From: Methylococcales bacterium
Lineage (GTDB): Bacteria > Pseudomonadota > Gammaproteobacteria > Methylococcales > Methylomonadaceae
Reading direction: 5' to 3'
Length of the DNA: 38,688 bases
Assembly: GCA_023134955.1 (NCBI GenBank)
Contig: JAGLUC010000345.1
Location: 1 to 38,688 of the forward strand
Shown here: positions 28,650 through 36,196 of the stretch, in pieces
Position numbering within the stretch: position 1 is the first letter of the stretch
Layout of the letters: each line of letters opens with the position of its first letter
Notes under the pieces: model-generated
Told to the model about the DNA's origin: nothing
Databases searched by the model: none
What the model saw: the letters and a program-made list of their open reading frames with translations, nothing else
Translations under genes and position numbers: made by a program

Positions 28650-30803
28650 ATGAGTAATGTTTTTTCCAAAATTATGGATGAAAATCGTAATGAATATAGG
28701 GTTCCTGTTGAACCAGGAACTACGGTTATTATTCATAGTGGTGACAGGGAAATTGTCGGGACAATTGAGGATAAGTCCGAGGGTGGACTAGGTTTAAGAA
28801 TACCAGAAGCTTTTAAGCAGTATATAGATCAAAATACTGTTGTGACCATGACTTACAGTATGCCTTATGGACTAGTCAGCCATCAAGCGCAGGTCTGTTG
28901 GAGTAACTCAGATAAAGCAGGTGAATTAACGATAGGAACAAGGTTTCTTGAGGCTGAGCCTGGCTTTCAAACAGACTATCAAAAATTATGGAAAGACTTT
29001 ATTGATGCGGAGAAGCTGGAAGATGTGGCTCGTTTTTGGTTGAGTCTTCAATCGGCAATGATTAGTGGGGTTACCCGTGCGGTTGTGGTGTTAGGTGAGC
29101 CAGGGGGTGAAGTATTTTCTCCAGTTGCATTTTGGCCGGAAGCACAAACCGGAGTAATTGGGCTAACCGAAGTTGCAGAACTGGCTTTACAAGAAAAACG
29201 TGGGGTGTTGAGAGATGAGGGACAATACAACAAAGACCTGAATATTCGAGTTTGTTATATTGGTTTCCCACTAATGCTGGATGAGAAACTGTGTGGTGTG
29301 GTGGCTATAGAAATAGTTGTTCGTCCAGAACCTTTGATGCGTGCAGTTATGCGTCAGCTACAATGGGGGACGGCATGGATAGAGTTAATTATTCGCCGTA
29401 TTGATGGCAAAAAATACACCCCTGAAAATCAGCAATTAGTTACCGTTCTGGAACTGATAGCGACGAGCTTGGAACATGATAGTTTTCAGGCGGCGGCAAC
29501 CAGCGTTGCCACAGAACTAGCAACTATTTTGGAATGTGAGAGAGTAAGCATTGGTTTTTTGGTAGGGAAGTATATGCAAGTTGAAATCTTGTCTCATAGT
29601 ACCGATTTTACGAAAAAATCAAAATTGGTTCAGAGTCTTGGCTTGGCGATGGATGAAGCAATGGATCAACAAACTTCTCTTGTTTTTCCTGCGCGTGAGG
29701 ATGACACGGTAAAAATTCTAAAGTGTCATGAAAAATTATTACAGGAACAAGGTAGTAGTGGTGTTTGTACAATTCCTTTGTGTAATAAAGGCAAGGTATT
29801 TGGTGCTTTAACAATGGAGCGTTCATCGGGCGATTTATTTGCTAAAGATACTGTCGATTTATGTGAAACCATCGCCTCTCTTGTTGGTCCTATTTTAGAG
29901 GCAAAACGAAGGCAAGATTTGTGGTTAGTCATTAAGTTTGGCTTGTCGATAAAAGAATTTATATTTAAGCTCACAGGGCCGGATCATGCAGGGTTTAAAG
30001 TTATAAGTGCAATTTTTGCGGTAGCAATTTTATTTTTTATCTTTGCAACAGGAAGTTTTCGAGTTGCTGCAGATGCCTATCTTGAAGGCTCTATTCAGAG
30101 GGTTATTGTTACACCGTTTAATGGTTATATCAGTGAAGCCTATGTCCGTGCCGGTGATGTGGTAAAAAAAGGCTCACCTTTAGTAAAACTGGATGATAAT
30201 GACTTATTGTTGGAGAGAGCTAAATGGAAAGGGCAGAAAGAACAGTATAGAAAAGAATATCGTGAGGCACTGGGTAAAGCAGAACGCAGTAAAGTCAGTG
30301 TGTTAAAAGCGCGACTTCGGCAAGTGGATGCACAGCTTGCGATGATGGATGCTCAATTATCTCGTATACGGGTTAATGCACCTTTTGATGGCATTATTGT
30401 TTCGGGTGATTTAAGTCAATCTTTGGGTTCCCCTTCTCAGCGAGGGGATGTGTTGTTTGAAATTGCACCATTAGATGCTTATCGAGTGATATTGGAAGTG
30501 GATGAGCGAGATATTTCAACGATTAATGTAGGTCAGTCAGGCGAGTTAGTTTTAACGGGTCATAGTGATAGAGTTATTGCTTTTAAGGTTAAAAGTATTA
30601 CACCTGTTTCTGAGGTTAAAGAAGGACGTAATTATTTTCGAGTAGAAGCAAAATTGAATACTCAAATTGATGATTTACGCCCAGGGATGAAAGGTGTAGG
30701 TAAGATTATAATCGGTAAACGTAATTTAATCTGGATATGGAGCCGACCTCTCCTTGACTGGTTGCGATTGAGTTTGTGGACTTGGTGGCCACAAGGCTTA
30801 TAG
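28650..30803 (+). CDS. PilZ-GAF-GAF-TM-HlyD fusion: c-di-GMP-responsive membrane adaptor
   Basis: The 717-residue protein starts with a PilZ domain (about 10-110) carrying both c-di-GMP motifs: R-N-E-Y-R at 13-17 (RxxxR) and D-K-S-E-G-G at 41-46 (DxSxxG). Two GAF-like segments follow (about 118-250 and 262-420; the first is more diverged). One hydrophobic segment at about 451-471 (VISAIFAVAILFFIFATGSF) is the membrane span. The rest is an HlyD/membrane-fusion-type periplasmic part: barrel-sandwich strands with G-D-V-V-K-K-G-x-P-L-V-K-L-D, a short coiled hairpin (about 515-565), A-P-F-D-G-I-I, and a beta-barrel with L-R-P-G-M-K-G. It ends in a Trp-rich amphipathic tail. So a cytoplasmic second-messenger sensor is joined in one chain to a periplasmic adaptor. 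The gene is first of a four-gene run, 15 bases ahead of the next. There is no clear Shine-Dalgarno; ATG 28674 is an alternative start but would remove only eight residues. Confidence 0.9.
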   Translation: MSNVFSKIMDENRNEYRVPVEPGTTVIIHSGDREIVGTIEDKSEGGLGLRIPEAFKQYIDQNTVVTMTYSMPYGLVSHQAQVCWSNSDKAGELTIGTRFLEAEPGFQTDYQKLWKDFIDAEKLEDVARFWLSLQSAMISGVTRAVVVLGEPGGEVFSPVAFWPEAQTGVIGLTEVAELALQEKRGVLRDEGQYNKDLNIRVCYIGFPLMLDEKLCGVVAIEIVVRPEPLMRAVMRQLQWGTAWIELIIRRIDGKKYTPENQQLVTVLELIATSLEHDSFQAAATSVATELATILECERVSIGFLVGKYMQVEILSHSTDFTKKSKLVQSLGLAMDEAMDQQTSLVFPAREDDTVKILKCHEKLLQEQGSSGVCTIPLCNKGKVFGALTMERSSGDLFAKDTVDLCETIASLVGPILEAKRRQDLWLVIKFGLSIKEFIFKLTGPDHAGFKVISAIFAVAILFFIFATGSFRVAADAYLEGSIQRVIVTPFNGYISEAYVRAGDVVKKGSPLVKLDDNDLLLERAKWKGQKEQYRKEYREALGKAERSKVSVLKARLRQVDAQLAMMDAQLSRIRVNAPFDGIIVSGDLSQSLGSPSQRGDVLFEIAPLDAYRVILEVDERDISTINVGQSGELVLTGHSDRVIAFKVKSITPVSEVKEGRNYFRVEAKLNTQIDDLRPGMKGVGKIIIGKRNLIWIWSRPLLDWLRLSLWTWWPQGL

Positions 30804-30818
30804 CCTAGGCAACAAGTT

Positions 30819-32966
30819 ATGGCTGAGTCTATGTTTAGCTCTTCTTGGTATCGTATTGCTGGGTTAAAACCTAGGTTAAGAGCCCATGTGCAGATTTCTA
30901 GGCATCATTATCGTGGTCAGTTGTGGTATGTATTACAGGATAGGGCTAACAGTCAAAACCATCGGTTTTCACCACAGGTATACTATGTTTTATCATTGCT
31001 GGATGGTAAACGAAACTTTCAGACTATCTGGAATCTAGCATTGGAGCAGCTAGGGGATGATGCGCCTAGCCAAGATGAAATGATTAAATTGTTGGGACAA
31101 CTTCATAGCAGTGATTTATTGTTGTGTGATGTCCCTCCCGATACACTGGAACTATTTCATAGGTTTGAAAAAAAACAATGGGGAAAATGGAAGCAAAAGA
31201 TTTTCAGTCCTTTGTCAATCAGACTGCCTTTATGGGATCCAGATGCTTTTCTTGAACGCTGGCTGTTTTTAGTTTTACCTTTTGCAGGTTGGTTAGGTAA
31301 GCTGATATGGGGTGTTGTAATAGGCACAGCTATTGTATTGGTTGCATCCAATTGGGTTGATCTGTCAGAGGGTGTGGCTGATCGTGTTTTAGCTCCCAGC
31401 AACTTGTTGTTACTATTCTTTATTTATCCTGTAGTAAAATTTTTACATGAACTCGGACATGCTTTTTCAACCAAAGTATGGGGCGGAGAAGTGCATGAAA
31501 TGGGGATAATGTTATTAGTATTTATGCCCGTTCCTTATGTAGATGCCTCTAGTGCATGGTCTTTTCGAGATAGAAAAAAAAGAGCTATTGTCGGTGCTGC
31601 GGGTATGGGGGTTGAACTATTTCTAGCCGCTTTAGCTTTGTTTGTCTGGTTAAATGTTGAGCAAGGCATGGTAAGCGCTATAGCTTATAATATTATGCTG
31701 GTTGGAGGTGTCTCCACGTTATTTTTTAATGGCAATCCACTACTACGTTTTGACGGTTATTATATTTTCTCAGATCTAATAGAAATCCCCAATCTCTCAA
31801 GTCGAGCCAACAATTATATTGGCTACTTGTTTCAACGCTATCTTTTCTCTGTACAACAATTAAATTCTCCTGCATCTTGCACTGGAGAGCAAGTGTGGTT
31901 TGTCTGTTACGGTTTGGCATCTTTTGTATATAGGATGCTGATTAGCTTTACGATTATTCTTTTTGTCGCGGGAAAATTCTTTTTTATAGGTATTGTTTTT
32001 GCGCTATGGGCTGTTTTTTCGATGGTTGTGTTACCCTTGTCGAAACAGGTTAAATTTATTTTTACCAGCCCTGTAATACAGCGCCAGCGTTTAAGAGCAA
32101 TTACAGTCAGCTTTAGCCTGTTAGCTGCTTTTTTATGTTTTCTATTTCTATTTCCAGTGTCTTTTAGCAACTATACCGAAGGTGTGGTATGGCTACCAGA
32201 GCAGGCAGAAGTGCGTGCTCAGACAGAGGGCTTTGTAGTAAATATTCATGTTCAAACCTACTCAATGGTCAAGAAAGGAGATGTTTTACTGGATATGGAG
32301 GATCCCTTGCTTAATTCTAGACAGCTTGTTCTACGCTATCGAATTGACGAATTAAAGGCTCAATATAAAGCTGCTTGGGGTAGGGAGCAAGTGCAAGCAC
32401 AAATTCTGAGGGAACAAATTGAGGTGATTAAAGTAGAGTTAGCTCAATTGAATGAACGTATTAATGACTTAACTTTACGAAGTCGGTCTAGTGGTTTATT
32501 TGTTGTTTCCCAAGCAAATGATTTGATAGGAAGCTTTTTAAAAAAGGGCGACTTGGCAGCTTATATTGTCAATTTTCCTGTTACCACTATTCGTGCTGTT
32601 GTGACGCAAGATAATATAGGTTTAGTTAGAGAATTTACAAAAAATGTGGAAGTTCGATTAGTTGATGATATGAAAAATTTATATGTTGCTAAAGTCGTTA
32701 GAGTGGTACCCGCAGCATCAGATAGATTGCCTAGTCCCGCTCTGGGATATAAAGGTGGCGGCTTAATACCAACTGATCCGTCATCTGGAGAAGGTGACAA
32801 AGCTTTTGAACCAGTATTTCATATTGAACTGGAATTTCCTGCTGAGGCTAATGTCAGAAACCTGGGAGGGCGAGCGTATGTGCGTTTTGATTTTGGCACT
32901 GAGCCACTTGCTTGGCAGTGGTATAGATTAGCTAGGCAGCTATTTTTAAGACAATTTAGTGTTTAG
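30819..32966 (+). CDS. PqqD-like / M50 site-2-type zinc metalloprotease / HlyD fusion membrane protein
   Basis: The 715-residue protein has three parts. Residues about 20-105 resemble a PqqD-type winged-helix (peptide-recognition) domain, with R-F-S-P-Q-V-Y-Y-V-L-S-L-L-D-G and a final L-H-S-S-D-L-L. Then comes a multi-pass M50 protease region: HELGH at 210-214 in a membrane segment, and R-F-D-G-Y-Y from 310, where Asp312 should be the third zinc ligand. About six or more hydrophobic segments lie between 145 and 450. From about 455 to the end is an HlyD-like periplasmic part with E-V-R-A-Q-T-E-G-F-V, K-K-G-D-V-L-L-D-M-E, a coiled hairpin and a beta-barrel. Known relatives are M50 peptidases of the YydH/peptide-export kind. 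All catalytic residues are present. It probably binds and cleaves or threads an exported substrate at the inner membrane; the substrate is unknown, and the giant protein is the obvious neighbour candidate. Confidence 0.87.
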   Translation: MAESMFSSSWYRIAGLKPRLRAHVQISRHHYRGQLWYVLQDRANSQNHRFSPQVYYVLSLLDGKRNFQTIWNLALEQLGDDAPSQDEMIKLLGQLHSSDLLLCDVPPDTLELFHRFEKKQWGKWKQKIFSPLSIRLPLWDPDAFLERWLFLVLPFAGWLGKLIWGVVIGTAIVLVASNWVDLSEGVADRVLAPSNLLLLFFIYPVVKFLHELGHAFSTKVWGGEVHEMGIMLLVFMPVPYVDASSAWSFRDRKKRAIVGAAGMGVELFLAALALFVWLNVEQGMVSAIAYNIMLVGGVSTLFFNGNPLLRFDGYYIFSDLIEIPNLSSRANNYIGYLFQRYLFSVQQLNSPASCTGEQVWFVCYGLASFVYRMLISFTIILFVAGKFFFIGIVFALWAVFSMVVLPLSKQVKFIFTSPVIQRQRLRAITVSFSLLAAFLCFLFLFPVSFSNYTEGVVWLPEQAEVRAQTEGFVVNIHVQTYSMVKKGDVLLDMEDPLLNSRQLVLRYRIDELKAQYKAAWGREQVQAQILREQIEVIKVELAQLNERINDLTLRSRSSGLFVVSQANDLIGSFLKKGDLAAYIVNFPVTTIRAVVTQDNIGLVREFTKNVEVRLVDDMKNLYVAKVVRVVPAASDRLPSPALGYKGGGLIPTDPSSGEGDKAFEPVFHIELEFPAEANVRNLGGRAYVRFDFGTEPLAWQWYRLARQLFLRQFSV

Positions 32967-32992
32967 ATTAAAACGATAGTTATGGATTTTTA

Positions 32993-34981
32993 ATGGCAGC
33001 CCATTCAAATTTTAAGCCTGGTATTGTTGAAGGATTATATCCTGAGCGGTCTGTGCTAAAAAAAGCTTATCTTGACCAGAAATTGGCTAAAATAGAGGGT
33101 TTTTTCACTCGCTTATTTAAGTATAACCATCGTTCACTTAGCTTTATAGTCCAGTTAGTGAATCAATATTCTGATGAGCTTGAGTTATTGCAAGATCACG
33201 CATTAGACGAACGAATTGAGCATTTAAAATCGAATTTAATCCTGCATGGGCTAGAGGATTTATTGATTATCGAAGCATTTGCCCTGATTAAAGAGGTGGC
33301 TGGAAGAAAGCTGGGAATGCGGCATTATGATGTGCAGCTTATAGGCGGCTGGATTCTTATTAAAGGAATGATCGCTGAAATGGAGACGGGTGAAGGTAAA
33401 ACATTAGTAGCAACGTTGGCGGCTTGTACTGCAGCAATCTCGGGTATTCCTGTCCATGTCATTACGGTGAATGATTATTTGGTTAAACGTGATGCCACTT
33501 TAATGGAGCCAGTTTATAAGGCTTTTGGCTTGAGTGTTGGAATTATTTCTGAAGATATGGATTTAGCTACTCGTCAAATAGCTTATGCTTGCGATATAAC
33601 TTATTGTAGTAATAAACAAGTTACTTTTGATTACCTTAAAGATAAGTTGGTGTTGGGGAGAAAAGGTAGTAACTTTCATTTACAACTCGAAAAGCTTTAT
33701 GCAAAGAAAGCAGCGAAACAGGCGCAGTTACACTTAAGAGGCTTATGTTTTGCAATTGTGGATGAAGCCGATAGTGTTTTTATAGATGAATCAAGAACAC
33801 CATTGATTCTTTCTCGAGAAACTAATTCTCTTGACGAGTTGTATGTTTATCAGCAGGCACTTGAAATTGCAGGGCAATTGAAAGAAGCAAGTGATTTTAT
33901 AATAGATCAGCGAAATCAACATATACAATTAACAGGATCTGGTATTAATCGCATTAAGCAAATGGTTGAGTCACTATCAGGTATTTGGTCGGCGGAAAGG
34001 CGCAGTCGTGAATTAATTGTTCAAGCATTGTCGGCACTATATTTGTTTTTGAAGGATGTTAATTACCTTGTTAAAGATGGAAAAGTATTAATTATTGATG
34101 AATTTACTGGACGTGTGATGGCTGATCGTTCGTGGGAGCGAGGCTTGCATCAGCTAATAGAAACTAAAGAAGGCTGTGAAATGAGTAGGCAAAAAGAAAC
34201 ACTTTGTCGAATTAGCTATCAATCTTTTTTTCAACGCTATCTACATCTTGCGGGGATGACGGGAACAGGAAAAGAAGTGGCGAGAGAATTATTCTCTGTT
34301 TATCGGCAGCCTGTTATTAAGGTGCCTACCAATAAGCAAGGCAAACGGAAACAATTCTGTGCGCGTTATTTCACGACTGCATCACAAAAATGGACGGCTA
34401 TAGTTGAACGTATTGTAGAAATTCATCAACAAGGGCGACCTATTTTAATAGGTAGCCGTTCGGTTGAAGCATCAGAGCATTTAGGGCAATTGTTGACTAA
34501 GAAAAGATTGCCTCATCAATTATTAAATGCTCGACAGGATGCTGACGAAGCAGAAATCATTAAAATGGCGGGTAGTCTAGGGGCGATTACTGTGGCAACG
34601 AATATGGCAGGAAGAGGGACAGATATTATTTTAGCCCCTAGTGTTAATGAAATTGGCGGCTTGCATGTAATTGTCAGTGAATGTCATGAGTCTAGGCGTA
34701 TAGATAGACAGTTATTTGGTCGATGTGGTCGGCAAGGCAATGAGGGCAGTTATGAAATGTTTTTATCATTTGATGATGAAATAGTAACCAAATATACACC
34801 TCTTATCGCGTATGAATTGGCTAAAAAAATGTGTGGATATGGTTATCAAAAAATAGCCGCAGCAGTTTTTTACTTGGCGCAAACACGGGCAGAAAAATAC
34901 CATGCAGCCATCCGTAGAGATTTGCTAAAAATGGATGAGAACTTACAAAACCTGTTAGCATTTTCTGGAAAACCTGAATAG
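32993..34981 (+). CDS. Reduced SecA-like preprotein translocase ATPase
   Basis: The 662-residue protein has the SecA motor signatures in order: METGEGKT Walker A at 130-137, D-I-T-Y-C-S-N, Walker B V-D-E-A-D-S (DEAD at 257-260) with I-D-E-S-R-T-P-L-I, I-D-E-F-T-G-R (Asp369), L-A-G-M-T-G-T-G, T-N-M-A-G-R-G-T-D (Met538), and Q-L-F-G-R-C-G-R-Q-G at 573-582. It differs from housekeeping SecA (about 900 residues): it stops about 80 residues after the last motif, so the helical scaffold/wing region and the C-terminal zinc-binding tail are missing. The segment between DEAD and D-E-F-T-G-R, which holds the preprotein cross-linking domain, is also about 50 residues shorter, and an extra basic stretch precedes Walker B. 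This looks like a specialised second SecA rather than the cell's main one. It sits 26 bases after the M50-HlyD gene and 9 bases before the next adaptor, so it is probably the energy source of this locus. Confidence 0.92.
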   Translation: MAAHSNFKPGIVEGLYPERSVLKKAYLDQKLAKIEGFFTRLFKYNHRSLSFIVQLVNQYSDELELLQDHALDERIEHLKSNLILHGLEDLLIIEAFALIKEVAGRKLGMRHYDVQLIGGWILIKGMIAEMETGEGKTLVATLAACTAAISGIPVHVITVNDYLVKRDATLMEPVYKAFGLSVGIISEDMDLATRQIAYACDITYCSNKQVTFDYLKDKLVLGRKGSNFHLQLEKLYAKKAAKQAQLHLRGLCFAIVDEADSVFIDESRTPLILSRETNSLDELYVYQQALEIAGQLKEASDFIIDQRNQHIQLTGSGINRIKQMVESLSGIWSAERRSRELIVQALSALYLFLKDVNYLVKDGKVLIIDEFTGRVMADRSWERGLHQLIETKEGCEMSRQKETLCRISYQSFFQRYLHLAGMTGTGKEVARELFSVYRQPVIKVPTNKQGKRKQFCARYFTTASQKWTAIVERIVEIHQQGRPILIGSRSVEASEHLGQLLTKKRLPHQLLNARQDADEAEIIKMAGSLGAITVATNMAGRGTDIILAPSVNEIGGLHVIVSECHESRRIDRQLFGRCGRQGNEGSYEMFLSFDDEIVTKYTPLIAYELAKKMCGYGYQKIAAAVFYLAQTRAEKYHAAIRRDLLKMDENLQNLLAFSGKPE

Positions 34982-34990
34982 GAAATTAGG

Positions 34991-35845
34991 ATGTGTCGAA
35001 TAATAATAAAAAAATCTGTTATCAGCCTATTGCTGGTGCTTTCTAATACAGTATTTGCTGGCAATGGGAAGGTCTTAGATTGTGTGCTGGAGCCGTCAAT
35101 GGTTGTTGAGCTGAGCAGTCAAGTTCGTGGTGTAATTGAGAATATTTATGTTGAACGTACTGATGTTGTTAAAAATGGGCAGCTAGTTGCTAATTTAATG
35201 TCGGGAGTGGAGAAGGTCAGTGTTCAATTGGCTATGGATAGATCGAAAATGGTTGTAGATATAAAATCTAGAAAAGCTGAACAAAAATTTAGAAAGCATA
35301 CCTTCGAGCAGGTAAAAGAGCTTTACAGGAAAAAGCTTGCCTCACAGCGTGAATATGAAGACGCTAAAACCTCAAGTATTGTTGCAGACATTGAACTGGA
35401 AAAAGCTATAGAACTAAAGTACCTGGCAGGTATGGAGTTGAAACGTACTCAAGAGATACTTAAACTTCGTTCTATGCACAGCATGATTGATGGCGTAGTA
35501 GTAGACGTGATGAAGTCACCAGGTGAATTTGTTGAGGAACAACCAGTCATGAAAATCGCTCAAATTGATCCCCTTTTTGTTGAAGTAATCGTACCTGAAA
35601 CATTAATGGGCAGGGTTAAGGTGGGAAAACAATTAAAGGTTAATATTGAAATACCAATAGCAGCTAGCCATTTGGCAACAGTGAGTGCAGTCGATCAAAT
35701 TATTGATGCTACAAGTGGTACCTTTGGGGTACGGCTGATACTACCTAATCCAGATAATAAAATTCATGCGGGTCAACGTTGCCAAGTTGTTTTGGTTGAT
35801 GAACCCCTGAAACTCAACTTAAATAAATATAAAAATAAAAGGTAA
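34991..35845 (+). CDS. Periplasmic HlyD/RND-type adaptor (membrane fusion protein)
   Basis: The 284-residue protein has a signal peptide (basic M-C-R-I-I-I-K-K, hydrophobic L-L-L-V-L, likely cleavage after V-F-A near residue 24). Next come barrel-sandwich strands (S-S-Q-V-R-G-V-I-E-N-I-Y-V), a coiled-coil hairpin at about 75-155 rich in Lys, Glu and Arg, the second lipoyl half (I-D-G-V-V-V-D-V-M), and a beta-barrel with I-H-A-G-Q-R-C-Q-V. It matches the compact MFP family and has no transmembrane anchor after cleavage. It is the third adaptor-type protein in the block, and the only free periplasmic one. The ATG lies 9 bases after the SecA-like stop, with purine-rich sequence (aggaaattagg) just upstream. 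Confidence 0.88.
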   Translation: MCRIIIKKSVISLLLVLSNTVFAGNGKVLDCVLEPSMVVELSSQVRGVIENIYVERTDVVKNGQLVANLMSGVEKVSVQLAMDRSKMVVDIKSRKAEQKFRKHTFEQVKELYRKKLASQREYEDAKTSSIVADIELEKAIELKYLAGMELKRTQEILKLRSMHSMIDGVVVDVMKSPGEFVEEQPVMKIAQIDPLFVEVIVPETLMGRVKVGKQLKVNIEIPIAASHLATVSAVDQIIDATSGTFGVRLILPNPDNKIHAGQRCQVVLVDEPLKLNLNKYKNKR

Positions 35846-35943
35846 CTCGCGGTAAATAATTAACAAAACATCTTGCCTGGGATTTAGTGTGATTTTTATG
35901 ATTTCTGGTAAATTGGGTAATAGTCTTTATCAAGGAGATAAGG

Positions 35944-36000
35944 GGGATGATTTTTAGGTGGAGTCATGGCTTCGATTATTGAGGCTTATAAAATCATCCC
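35944..36000 (+). ncRNA. Stem-loop with perfect 11-bp stem in the spacer
   Basis: gggatgatttt (35944-35954) pairs fully with aaaatcatccc (35990-36000) around a 35-base loop that contains the start codon and ribosome site of the small ORF at 35966. A folded RNA or DNA palindrome is possible. No T-run follows, so it is not a standard terminator. Confidence 0.4.
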
Positions 36001-36025
36001 AGCCCAGCGAGCTATTTTATCTTAA
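35966..36025 (+). CDS. Possible 19-residue leader/small peptide
   Basis: ATG 35966 to TAA 36025 encodes MASIIEAYKIIPAQRAILS. An aggtggag sequence 4-11 bases upstream is a strong ribosome-binding site. The ORF start lies inside the loop of a stem-loop. It matches nothing I know; it may be a leader peptide or chance. Support is only the ribosome site and the structure. Confidence 0.25.
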   Translation: MASIIEAYKIIPAQRAILS

Positions 36026-36112
36026 TTTTATGGGTAGATGCTTCTGTAAGGTACAATAAAGCTTTATGCAGATTGTTGATTATTTAATTTTTTGGGGGCT
36101 TATTCTCTGTTC

Positions 36113-36141
36113 TTGAGAACGATTAAATAAACTTGTATAGA
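36113..36141 (+). promoter_or_regulatory. Sigma70-like promoter for the inositol-monophosphatase-family gene
   Basis: TTGAGA (36113-36118), a 17-base spacer, and TATAGA (36136-36141) match the consensus at five of six positions each. Transcription would start near 36148, right at the following hairpin. Confidence 0.6.
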
Positions 36142-36144
36142 TGA

Positions 36145-36185
36145 TACTCTATCCGTTTGTGGCGGAGAGTTTTATTTGTTTTTTT
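36145..36185 (+). terminator. Hairpin plus T-rich tract before the inositol-monophosphatase-family gene
   Basis: actctatccg pairs with cggagagt (36163-36170), with a two-base bulge, around a short loop, and a T-rich tract follows to 36185. It could end read-through from the upstream block. Because it lies just after the promoter and before the ribosome site (aggaa, 36186-36190), it could also act as an attenuator. Confidence 0.45.
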
Positions 36186-36196
36186 AGGAATTAATA

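Larger units (their letters stand above)
35846..36196. other. 351-bp intergenic region with small ORF, stem-loop, promoter and hairpin
   Basis: No long gene fits here. It holds a 19-codon ORF with a good ribosome site overlapping an 11-bp stem (about 35944-36025), a sigma70-like promoter (36113-36141) and a hairpin followed by T-rich sequence (36145-36185). These are listed separately. No clear terminator lies directly after the adaptor gene. Confidence 0.6.

Noticed and set aside
28650..35845. Classical type I secretion or RND efflux operon
   Set aside because: Adaptors are present but no ABC ATPase-permease, RND pump or outer-membrane channel is encoded in the window; the ATPase is SecA-like.
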